Below are positions 20,762 through 29,883 of a stretch of DNA of 64,000 bases, piece by piece. The stretch lies in assembly GCF_004359215.1 (NCBI RefSeq), contig NW_027152191.1, positions 221,560 through 285,559 of the forward strand, read 5' to 3'. This DNA is from Bremia lactucae. Taxonomy: Eukaryota > Oomycota > Peronosporomycetes > Peronosporales > Peronosporaceae. The position numbers were made by a program, and so were the translations under genes. The first letter of the stretch is position 1. Each line of letters begins with the position of its first letter. The notes below the pieces were generated by a model that saw nothing but the letters and a program-made list of their open reading frames with translations, made no database searches and had not been told where the DNA came from.

Positions 20762-23700
20762 TTAAAAGATCCGATAAAACTCTGGCGCGCGGCGACGAGC
20801 CCATTTTCTCTCATATTGCGTCCAATGCGGCCACTGCAGTGCATTTAGAGTGTCGCAGATCTCCGCAGCGAGCTTTTCCTCGGTAATAATCTTGATCCGA
20901 TCGGCCGGTTCCATGTCCTGCGCCTTGCGTAAACGCTGTAATCCAAGTCCAAACGCATCATCGTGGCGGTCGTGGAGCAGGGATACATGCAGATACGTAA
21001 CTGTTTCGACGTCTTCCCACTTCTGAAGAGCGGCGTAGACTGTTTCAAAGTCCTTCCAGTGCGCTAAATCGCCTAAAGCACGAGCTTTACGAGCCAATGC
21101 ATCCGCCAGAATCGCCTTTTCCTTGTCCTTATCTTTACGCAATTTCATTTTTTTTGCAGGCTCGTCACTAGAGACACTTCGTGTGCCAAAGAAACGGGCG
21201 AGATCGTCCTCATTGATAAGTGCGAGCACAGCATCCGCTGCCTCAATAATCTCCGCCAAGTTGCTACTTCGTAGAGACTCCGAGTCAAAATGATGGAGCT
21301 TGGCTTGCAGAACTCGCAAGTGATTCGGATATTGTGCCACAAGACGCTGCCACGCTGGCAAGAACGTTTTTTTACCAGCAAGCTTGTTCGTTCGCTCAAG
21401 CAGAAGGTCACACATGGCTTCCTGTGTGATCTGTTCTTCTTCACGCTCGTCTGGAAGCTCCTTTGTATCGGCTTTATCGACAGGAATTAACGAAGGAATC
21501 ACGTACGAAATCTCAAAGCCACTCGGTCGTCGGCCACTCCTGCGAGAAAACACACACACGATTTTTAGTCAATTCTTTTCGAATCAATCCAGAAAAAAAA
21601 TAATCACTTTGATCAACCCACCCTTTTAGATCCGCGTTCTGGTAGCCAAAGTGAATACTTCCTTTTAGCACGTCTCCTTTCGTTGAACCCTTAGGCCATT
21701 TGTCCTGAGCAGGCTCTCCAAGAAACAACGCCACGTACTTTTCTATCGATAGGCGCTTTTTGTCCAAAGGTTTCAAGCCCAATGCTACATTGTCTTGGTG
21801 TCCATACACTGACGCTTGAATCTCCTTGATTTCGTGGTGAAGTTCCAGCATCATTTGTTTGAGTTTCTCTAATTTACTCACACTCTCGTGACGCACTTGC
21901 GCTCGAATGAGATATGAACCGTTCTGCAGCTTCGTGTCATTCCAATACGCGTCTGAAGAGCCCAGATACTGTTTCTTGTGGTCAAAAATCATCATTAATT
22001 GCGCTTCAAACGGAGACTCGTACAGTCGATTATGGAGGAGAGGTAAGTTTGGCACGACTTTACCCGCTTCACTTTTCGTAAAGGGGTACGTGAGTATAAG
22101 TTGATAAACTTGACGCTTGTCTGGAAACTCGTCGCGGCTTGAACTGAGCGGAGAGATCTCAGCTGTAGTGGGACGGATGTGCTGTACATACTTGGTAAAG
22201 CTAATCTTAGGAGCCAACGTCTCGTGGGTTACTGTGCTCGAAATCACGACCTTGTGGGACTCTTCTCCTCCAATGATTACAATCTTCTCTTGGTCAGGTT
22301 TAATTCCATGGAAATGAATCTCCACGTGCACAATCGAGTCGCCCAGTGCACTCCAGAACTGTCCCAAACAAAACTCCGTGGTCAATCCACCCACTAGATC
22401 CATACTGAAACCAAGCTCCTGTCCAGGTGCGAGCACAAAAGCTTTGTGGAAGGACGACGCACTCTGTCGTACAAAGGGCTGAAATTGAAGAGCATCAAAC
22501 ATAAAGAGTTTTCCTGAAGCATTCGATTCTACGCGAGAGTTGCAGTCTTGAAGAGGACGTGATATGTGAATATCTGCCCAAGTCGCTCCTTGTGGAGGAG
22601 TGACGAAACGACGAATGATATGTCCAGGATGGAACTCCGTGCGATACTTTATCACCATTGTCGCATCTTCTGGTTTAATTACAGTGACGGGAATAGTAAA
22701 GAGAGCTTTACGACTTGCGTTTTTCGTATCGTAGGCTACAATCTCGCCATAGTGCACACCTGGTGCCAAGTGTTTCGTCGTCACGAGAGCTTTAAACGTC
22801 CTTCCACTGTGCATTAACGCCATGTTTTGTCCTACATCAATCCAACGCGTCGACGGTACAAGACGGATATGCTGTTCAAAGTGAATTTTGTCCATTTGCG
22901 CTGCTTTTTTGTGAAACACTGGGGTGACGGTGACAGTCACTTCGTTCGTGTCATGAACAAAGTCGACTCGGTCACGGAGGTAAATTCCACGAGAGCTTTC
23001 ATCGCCTGAAGAAGTTTTAATTGCATAGTAAAGAGGAAATTGCTTGGTTCCATCAAATGCGTTGCTACGAGTCAAGTACTCGAACGCTGGCAAGACTTGG
23101 ATCAGACCTTTGCCTTGAGCGTACACGTCCACATTTGGTATTTTCATAGCCGTATTCTCCAGCGCGCGACGGATTGAATACGGCGTATAGTCGACTTTAA
23201 GGCGTTTTAATCCACTCACGAGGAGTGCGATATTTCCAGCACAATTCGGGGACGACATGGACGTGCCATTCATTAATTTTTTCTTGTCTAGCGTCCAATT
23301 CGGCACTGAAGCAATCGCAGCTCCTGGGGCACAGATATTCACGCCCACGTCTCCATCAAACGTAGGTCCACGGGACGACCACGTATAAGCCGTGCCCACT
23401 AAATCGTTCTCTCGCATGATATACTCACTCTCCATCATCTCGGGCGAAACGTACGCACCGACTCCGAGCATACTGGAAGTTGTGCCACCGGGTGCCCCCA
23501 CTGTGCCTAGTGCCGGGCCTTCATTCCCAGCACTCACGACAAACGTCACATTGTGCTCGTCTACGAGTTCATTGCTTAATTCCACAATGCGTCCATAATT
23601 ATGCAGCGAAGCAAACTCTCCATAACTCATGTTAACAATGTCGACATTGGCGTCCATGACAGCGAGAATTGCACGACTGAGCGCCGACGTTGTCTCCATA

Positions 23701-24635
23701 CTCCCAAGTCTTGCATCGCCAATCTTTACGGCTACAATTTGTGCTCCTGGAGCAACGCCGTTGCATTCGATTTGATCCGGATAATATGCGGCAACGATAC
23801 CCGCAACATGCGTCCCGTGCGCTCCAACGTCATTGACAATACTCAACACGTTGCCATTATCGTAAATATTGAGCACAAAATTGAGCTGCGACTCAGTAGA
23901 GAACGTCGCGTACTGCCGCTCGTGTTTAAAATTCGTCATTGCGGGGATTCCAGTAAAATTACCAGTCTCGGTCGTATCTAGAGCTGCACGCCAATTTGTC
24001 CCGTCATGAAACACGACGACGTCGTAGATCGGTCCTGGATCTTCACGATTCTTCGCAAGCTCTTCCAATTGCTTAAGTTGTGCCTTCAAATCTTCTTTTT
24101 GGCGTAACACGGCGGAATCAGTGGTAGAAATGCTATTGGTTTTGCTCCACTGAACCAGTTGTTGTTGCACTTTATTGACTGCACTTCGTTGTTCGATGTC
24201 GAATTTCTCTTGACGTTCTGTCTTGAGACGCGCGACCAACGGACCAGGGAACAAATGATAGCCAGCGACACTCCCGACATGGTATTTTCCGTCCTGACTC
24301 GGTCCCCAGTGCGGATTAAGCGTCAAGGTGCGGTTATCCGCTAGTTTTAAAAGACCGTCCGTAGCTTCGATGACTGTCGACGTGTCGACGTCTCCCGCGC
24401 CTGTGGCATCGACGATGTCAATAATCTTTGGGCGTCCGTCTGGCGTCATCTGGAGCCCAATGGCTCCTGGATCCACACCCGTGTCGAAAATAGCTACGAT
24501 GGCATCGCGACCGTCGTAATCCGGATATTGATCGAGGAATCGGTCTGCAAGGGTCTCTTGCTTGGGCAATAGCGACGCCGTCGGGAATGATTTCATTCGA
24601 CTTGGAATGTGGGCTTTTGAATTTGCAATAGCCAT
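20762..24635 (-). CDS. TPP2: tripeptidyl peptidase II
   Basis: A two-exon gene on the minus strand: exon 1 is 24635-21622 and exon 2 is 21539-20762, giving 1263 residues, the usual TPP2 size. TPP2 is a giant cytosolic subtilisin-like serine protease that removes tripeptides from peptide N-termini downstream of the proteasome. The catalytic triad is visible: Asp51 in AIFDTGVDPGA, His273 in GAHGTHVAGIVA and Ser459 in NGTSMSSPNCAGN. The oxyanion region is VVSAGNEGPALG. The long C-terminal part contains the TPP2-specific beta and helical regions, ending in ARRRAPEFYRIF. I chose the ATG at 24635 (MAIANSKAH). An ATG 14 codons downstream (MKSFPTASLLPKQ) and one 17 codons upstream are alternatives. 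No signal peptide is seen. It is divergent from PRMT7, and an inverted repeat overlaps its start codon. Confidence 0.92.
21540..21621 (-). other. 82-bp intron of TPP2
   Basis: Exon 1 ends AAAAGG at 21622 and the intron begins GTGGGT. A branch-point-like TTGACTAAAA lies about 30 bases before the acceptor, and the intron ends TTTTCTCGCAG. Splicing here joins ADLK to SGRRPSGFEISYVIP in frame through a Gly codon. Unspliced, exon 1 runs into a stop at 21513. The size is typical for oomycete introns. Confidence 0.82.
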
Positions 24636-24741
24636 TTTGATGATATATTTTAGATCTATGACAGGCAAAAGTATATATTCGTACATTGCGTCAAAGATCT
24701 AAAATATGTCGTTAAAATTGCTATTGCAAATTCAGAAGCCC
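24611..24741. repeat. 52-bp inverted repeat over the TPP2 start codon
   Basis: Arms at 24611-24662 and 24690-24741 are inverted copies differing at about six positions, with a 27-bp spacer. The left arm contains the first nine codons of TPP2 and its 5' flank. The right arm lies in the divergent TPP2/PRMT7 promoter. A transcript of either strand could fold here. Confidence 0.8.
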
Positions 24742-24860
24742 CCCCGTGGAATTAAAGAATCCAACCCACAATTTATTTTTAATCTCAAAATTATGCCAGT
24801 CGAATGTCGAAATCTGATGTACCCATATTCGCAGCCAAGCATAATTAGCTGATCAAACAA
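24636..24860. promoter_or_regulatory. divergent TPP2/PRMT7 promoter region
   Basis: A 225-bp gap between two ATGs pointing away from each other. It includes the right arm of the inverted repeat, a run of seven C at about 24739-24745 and AT-rich sequence. No core element can be assigned with confidence. Confidence 0.45.
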
Positions 24861-27140
24861 ATGTACGCAGGTGTGGACAAGTATGGAGGTACACTAGTTG
24901 GAGAAAATCAACCCGATGGAACATCACTAAGTGCTCCAGCTTCAAATGTTGGCTGTTCACTTGAAGATGCGATCGAAACAGCTTCTGCGGAAGAGACCGT
25001 GGTGGTAGACGTGCCATACTCGTATTTCGAAGACGAAACTGACCCAAAGTCGGTCATCTCTGGGGTGTCCAAGGTGCTTCTCTCCGCTCAATTGAATCCC
25101 GAAGCCGGTGGTCTCATGTGGGTGGAGCATAGCAATTCTCAAAAAGCTTACAAAAACGTCGTTGCGATGTCTCAGATGACGTCCATGCTCCGCGACCATG
25201 ATCGAAACGCATGCTATGGACGTGGAATTAAGCATGCAATTCAAAAATTTAAAGCTGATAGAGGTTATGCCCCTATAGTGCTTGACATTGGCACAGGCAC
25301 AGGCCTGCTGTCTATGTTTGCCGTAACATACGGGGCCGCCCACGTTTATGCGTGTGAAATGTTTGAGCCCATGGCCGAGATTGCTCATCACGTGACACAA
25401 GCGAATCATCCAGACAAGATTACAGTATTCAAGCTACGGTCGACCGACTTAAAGGTTGCTCCCGATAGAGAAGAAGACCGAGACTTTAAAATGACGTACC
25501 ACCTCCCACGACGTGCAGATTTGCTCGTATCAGAGCTCTTTGATTCGATCTTACTTGGGGAAGCAGTATTGCCAACGCTTCGGCATGCAATGCAGCATCT
25601 GCTGATTCCAGATGCTGTAATTGTGCCCAAGAGGGCTACAGTGTTTGCTCAAGTTATCGAATGCGCGCCACTTTATCACTTTAATGCTTTCGATGTCGAG
25701 TCTACCAGGGGTCCAAAACTAGCTCGAAGTGATTTGGCTTGGCAATGTAAAGGTGGGAAACCCGCGTTACCATTGCATTTTCGTGCTTTTGAAAACGAGT
25801 CGAAATTCTTAACGAACCCAACAAAGGTGTTGAGCTTTGACTTTACGAAATCAACATCTGAAGAGGCGACATATGACGAGATTATTGTTGACGTGATACG
25901 AGCTGGAACTGTTCAGGCGGTTCTCATGTGGTGGCACGTGAGTTTTGATGACTGTGACAAAATAGTGTATTCGACCCAATCAAGGGCTCAGAATTGGCAG
26001 GATCATTGGGTTCAGGTCGTCTTTCCTGTCACTGAGAATATCCCCGTGCAGCCTCTTGAAAGACTCGTGTTACGTGCTCATCACGATGACCTTCGCATCT
26101 GGTTTGATGTTGAAAGTACTCTAAGTAACGACAATACACTCACAAAATTAAAGCGCGCTATCGTCACTGAAAAAGAACCGTGCATCTGTGGCTTGCATCT
26201 CCTGTGCAATGCTGAGCGAATTTCCATGCTAAATGACCGTTCCCGTCGCGAAAGCTATGATGCGTCCGTGTCTTTAGTCGTGGCTGACCTAATAAAGTCC
26301 GAACCTTTGCGTCAACTCTCGTGTCTTGACATCAGCGATGGATCTTTTGGTGCGCTACTAGCAGCTTCGCACCCAGAGATTAGGAGCGTGACGTCAATTG
26401 AGTCGAAAGCAGTATCCGCACGGATTTTTGAGCAGATATTATCGTATAACAATTGTCCAACCGAGGTTCTTCACAGTGGTGTTAAAGGTTTGTGTCCTGA
26501 ACACTTGCAAGGAGACGCCACAAGCGTCGATTTTCTCATTGGAGAGCCATTTTACTATTCCATGCAGAACCTTCCTATTTGGCAAGCCTTTAACTTTTGG
26601 CTACGACGATCAGCTGTGGATTCATTACTGCACCCAAAGGCACGTGTGTTACCAGCTCGAGCCCGTGTACTGGCCCAAGCTGTGCAATTTGAGCATTTGC
26701 ACCAAAGTTTTGGTGCAGTTGGCAATGTCTGTGGCTACGACCACAGCTTCTTTGATCGGTATCAAGACGACTACTACATTCGCAATTTTCCATTTCCAGT
26801 CTACATGTATGCGTTTGAGCAGGCTTCAATTATCATTGAAATGGCTGCTTTGGACTTCATGCACCCGATTCACTCGATAGATACGAGCAATGTGATAGAG
26901 CTGAAGAACTCTGCAGCGAATGCTGTGATTGTATGGGTCGAATATGTCTTGGATGTTGCTGGCCAGTACGTGGTAACAACAGGCCCTGCTGTACGCTACG
27001 CAAAGCAGCTCATTCGTTTTCTCCCACCCGTGCCGTCACTAGCATGTGTTACAGGGTCGAAGCGTATTGTGAAAGCTACGTTCTGTTTTGACTCATTGGA
27101 AGGAACGATCGATATGAACTTTGAAACCGAGAATGCATGA
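24861..27140 (+). CDS. PRMT7: protein arginine N-methyltransferase 7
   Basis: An intronless 759-residue ORF with the two tandem methyltransferase halves characteristic of PRMT7, which makes monomethylarginine on histones and RNA-binding proteins using S-adenosylmethionine. The first half has motif I VLDIGTGTGLLSMFA (about residues 140-154), the acidic ribose-binding CEMFEPMAE, and the double-E loop SELFDSILLGEAVLP (about 224-238) with both Glu present. The second half is degenerate, as usual for the family: SCLDISDGSFGALLAA (about 486-501), VTSIESKAV, and GEPFYYSMQNLPIW (about 561-574). About 110 residues precede motif I. The start is the first ATG after the divergent promoter; a later start cannot be excluded. 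The stop is followed by AT-rich 3' sequence. Confidence 0.9.
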   Translation: MYAGVDKYGGTLVGENQPDGTSLSAPASNVGCSLEDAIETASAEETVVVDVPYSYFEDETDPKSVISGVSKVLLSAQLNPEAGGLMWVEHSNSQKAYKNVVAMSQMTSMLRDHDRNACYGRGIKHAIQKFKADRGYAPIVLDIGTGTGLLSMFAVTYGAAHVYACEMFEPMAEIAHHVTQANHPDKITVFKLRSTDLKVAPDREEDRDFKMTYHLPRRADLLVSELFDSILLGEAVLPTLRHAMQHLLIPDAVIVPKRATVFAQVIECAPLYHFNAFDVESTRGPKLARSDLAWQCKGGKPALPLHFRAFENESKFLTNPTKVLSFDFTKSTSEEATYDEIIVDVIRAGTVQAVLMWWHVSFDDCDKIVYSTQSRAQNWQDHWVQVVFPVTENIPVQPLERLVLRAHHDDLRIWFDVESTLSNDNTLTKLKRAIVTEKEPCICGLHLLCNAERISMLNDRSRRESYDASVSLVVADLIKSEPLRQLSCLDISDGSFGALLAASHPEIRSVTSIESKAVSARIFEQILSYNNCPTEVLHSGVKGLCPEHLQGDATSVDFLIGEPFYYSMQNLPIWQAFNFWLRRSAVDSLLHPKARVLPARARVLAQAVQFEHLHQSFGAVGNVCGYDHSFFDRYQDDYYIRNFPFPVYMYAFEQASIIIEMAALDFMHPIHSIDTSNVIELKNSAANAVIVWVEYVLDVAGQYVVTTGPAVRYAKQLIRFLPPVPSLACVTGSKRIVKATFCFDSLEGTIDMNFETENA

Positions 27141-27860
27141 TTAAGCGCAAACTTGACTGCCGTGTATTGTGTAGAGATAGAATAATTTTTGCTTATTGAC
27201 TATATGAAAAATAATTGTGCTGACTACTTGCTAGAATAGGGCCTTGTCAGTGAAACATGCTGCTTTAGAGGAATGTGGACTATTCTTAAAGGGTAATTTA
27301 TTCCCTGTTATCTAAAAGCAAAGGGTTATACTGCTTTTGCTGTACGTTGAGGGTGCTTGCCCTTTCCATTCTTAACCATACCGCTCTAGCAATTAGTCAT
27401 AAGTTGGTCGAACCCGGAAGACTCACGCTCGTAAACATCAAGACACCCAATCGCATTTTAAAGGAAGTGGGGCGAGGGCGCGCACACTTGTTTAATTTAT
27501 CGGTCGTTTCTTTTCGAACGGCCCGACTTCTTTCAGATTTTGATTAAACTTAATTTACCCACCTGCCAAGCATCATTGGGAGCACCAACAGTCATTTTTA
27601 ACAACAAATCATTATTCAATAAATGTTGAGAGGTCTCGATGGCAATTGATACCATCACTAAAAGCGATACCTTCATTGTGAATAGCTAGATCATAGGCGT
27701 TAAGAATTTGCTTCTTTGAGGCTTAACGACAACCACTATATTCTTGCTCGACGGACTTGTTACATTAATCTGCTACTCAATTTGACACCGATAATTTGTT
27801 CAACAATATCTTCCGAGTTAACTCAATCAATATTCTTCAAGACTAACTTTAGTATTTCCT
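27141..27860. other. intergenic, convergent 3' ends
   Basis: This 720-bp gap lies between the convergent PRMT7 and F1-alpha-like genes. Small ORFs at 27347-27547 and 27716-28024 have no recognisable features; the second overlaps the 3' end of the minus gene. Nothing else is seen. Confidence 0.5.
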
Positions 27861-29738
27861 TTAGTTGCCAATTTGCTTGTCTGTTAAACGCCATTTCATT
27901 GTCTCGAGTTCTCTTAACAGCACCAAAGTCACATTTTTTTGAATGTCCAATGACCACACTTTCGTGCGAGAGCGGGTTACAAGTTGGTGTAAAATGTCGG
28001 CATTTTCTTCACTTGTTAGTGTAGCTACAACACTGTGCAGGAATGTCCACAACTCCAGCGGGGTATCACTTCGATAAAGTTGTGCCACATTGACAATTGT
28101 TAAGAAATAGGCGCCCAAATCAATCGCTAGTTCTGTTAGCACTGGACTTTTCAATTCAGGCGTCACCGTTGACAACATGGACTTTTGTGTGAAAAACTGC
28201 TGTACGAGTTCCAAGAACTCGAGTGCCTCGGCATCTTCGGGCTCGGTTTCAAAGCCCAATTTGCGAGCTGTCTCGATATTCTGCTTGACTTGTGCAGCTG
28301 CGTTGATTCGTGCACGAAGGCGGCTCACAAATTTCCAGCGCGTAGCTGACTGAAATGGAGGACCACGGACCGACGCACCCGGTGCCAAGACATTGATCGG
28401 TGGAAAGACACGGCTCTGCGCAAGCGAGTACTCTAGACTGACGTAATCGTCAACAACCGACACAATCCGTTCCATAAACTCGGTAGCGATTTCTGAGCTA
28501 TCTGGAGCATCGCCTAATACGAAAGACGTGAGCGAAGGCCCGCCTTCTTTTTGAGTCGAACCTTTAAATTGAGCTGAACGTTCCATCAACACAGTGTGGG
28601 CACTAAGGCTTGCGTGAGCCGCACGAGGCAGCTTAAGGGACTGTATCAATCCCTCTACTACCATAGTATGCGACGCCAAGTCGTCATATACGATAACACT
28701 TTGATCAGACTTGCCATTGTGCATGAGAAACTCGGCCACTGCACAGCCCGTGAATGGTGCCAAATATTGCAATACCGGCGAGTCTCGGTCGCTCGACGCA
28801 ATTATTGTCGTGTAGGGTAAAGCCTCTGATTGCTTGAGTGCATCAATAATTTGATGAATTCGAGACAAGCTCTTGCCGATACAGACGAACACAAACTGCG
28901 GCGGCTGCTCTCCGTTTGCCTTGGCTTGAGCAACCTGGTAAGCCATCATTTCTAGTGCTATACGCGTCTTGCCAGAGCTTCTTGGTCCTAAGACTGCAAA
29001 CCGATGTCCGTGCGCCATTGGATGGAGACAATCGACTGCCACTAGTCCCGTCTTAAATGGCAAGTGAAGAGGGGTACGTGCGATAAGACCGGGTACGCTC
29101 TGTGTACCCCATGTAACTTTGATGCGATCATTTGCTGTTGCAACGTCGCTTGGTGCTTGCGTATCGAATTGATGTGGTCGACCGATCGGGTCTATAACGG
29201 CGCCAGCAAAGGCTGCGACGCTCCCAGGGATCTCGAGCTGCTTGCAATGCAGCGTCACGTCCATATTCTTCATCACGGGTTCGGTGCCACGCGCAGACAG
29301 AAGCGCTATGTGCACCACTTTTTCCTCCATAAACAGCACAAGCCCCTGACTTATAGAGTGGCCAGACGCGTCTGAAACGTTTACAACGCTGCCGATCGTT
29401 GCGTGACGTAGCCCTGAGACGCGTGCCAATCCATTTTGCACGCCTATGATGACGCCACTAATTGGTAGCTCTGCCTGAGTATTTAAAAGCACATCATCTG
29501 TGGGTAGCGGTGAATGTTCGTCCTCGGCGAGCTTCATAAAATCCAGCATCTGCTGGGCTAGCGCGGATTCCGAATCATCGAGGCTTGCGCGAGAATTGAT
29601 TGCACCACACGCGTGAAAATTACGGTTATGCGTGGAAAAAGTGGAACCCCAATAAACGCTACACCAGCGTTGGCTCTGTGGCGTCCAGAACGAAGAGCGT
29701 AGAGCCCGCGAGACCCATTTGGTCCGGAGGTACCACAT
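27861..29738 (-). CDS. divergent F1-ATP synthase alpha-like protein, probably mitochondrial
   Basis: 625 residues if read from the ATG at 29738, which starts a basic, acid-poor leader (MWYLRTKWVSRALRSSFW) typical of a mitochondrial transit peptide. The longer in-frame ATG at 29930 would overlap the neighbouring gene. The body follows F1-alpha: an N-terminal barrel (GVIIGVQNGLARVSGL), VDPIGR-like VIDPIGRPHQFDT, a P-loop GPRSSGKT (about 251-258; canonical alpha GDRQTGKT), and Walker B VIVYDDLASH (about 348). Several conserved alpha signatures are altered. The segment normally RxPGREAYPGD is LPRAAHASLSAHTV, and the SVSRVGSAAQ arginine-finger motif is replaced by GASVRGPPFQ. It is therefore probably a paralogue, not the catalytic ring subunit. 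An assembly or regulatory role is inferred, not shown. Confidence 0.75.
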   Translation of the reverse strand: MWYLRTKWVSRALRSSFWTPQSQRWCSVYWGSTFSTHNRNFHACGAINSRASLDDSESALAQQMLDFMKLAEDEHSPLPTDDVLLNTQAELPISGVIIGVQNGLARVSGLRHATIGSVVNVSDASGHSISQGLVLFMEEKVVHIALLSARGTEPVMKNMDVTLHCKQLEIPGSVAAFAGAVIDPIGRPHQFDTQAPSDVATANDRIKVTWGTQSVPGLIARTPLHLPFKTGLVAVDCLHPMAHGHRFAVLGPRSSGKTRIALEMMAYQVAQAKANGEQPPQFVFVCIGKSLSRIHQIIDALKQSEALPYTTIIASSDRDSPVLQYLAPFTGCAVAEFLMHNGKSDQSVIVYDDLASHTMVVEGLIQSLKLPRAAHASLSAHTVLMERSAQFKGSTQKEGGPSLTSFVLGDAPDSSEIATEFMERIVSVVDDYVSLEYSLAQSRVFPPINVLAPGASVRGPPFQSATRWKFVSRLRARINAAAQVKQNIETARKLGFETEPEDAEALEFLELVQQFFTQKSMLSTVTPELKSPVLTELAIDLGAYFLTIVNVAQLYRSDTPLELWTFLHSVVATLTSEENADILHQLVTRSRTKVWSLDIQKNVTLVLLRELETMKWRLTDKQIGN

Positions 29739-29883
29739 GTGTTTATCTAGCAGTGTAGAAAATTCATAATTTAGCTTTATTCGAACATACAGGTCTTTGA
29801 ATTCTAAAAGTTTTCGTGGTGCATGTATACCTTCCGCATAATCGGATGGACTGGTATACCTCACGGTCCGATATTTATTAAGC
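29739..29883. promoter_or_regulatory. divergent promoter between F1-alpha-like and ASCC2 genes
   Basis: 145 bp between the preferred starts of two divergent genes. The minus-strand frame stays open across it, which is why a longer start is possible for the alpha-like gene. AT-rich segments occur near 29755-29780. No defined motif is called. Confidence 0.45.

Noticed and set aside
26398..26880. 160-residue plus ORF within PRMT7
   Set aside because: A shifted-frame shadow of the PRMT7 coding sequence.
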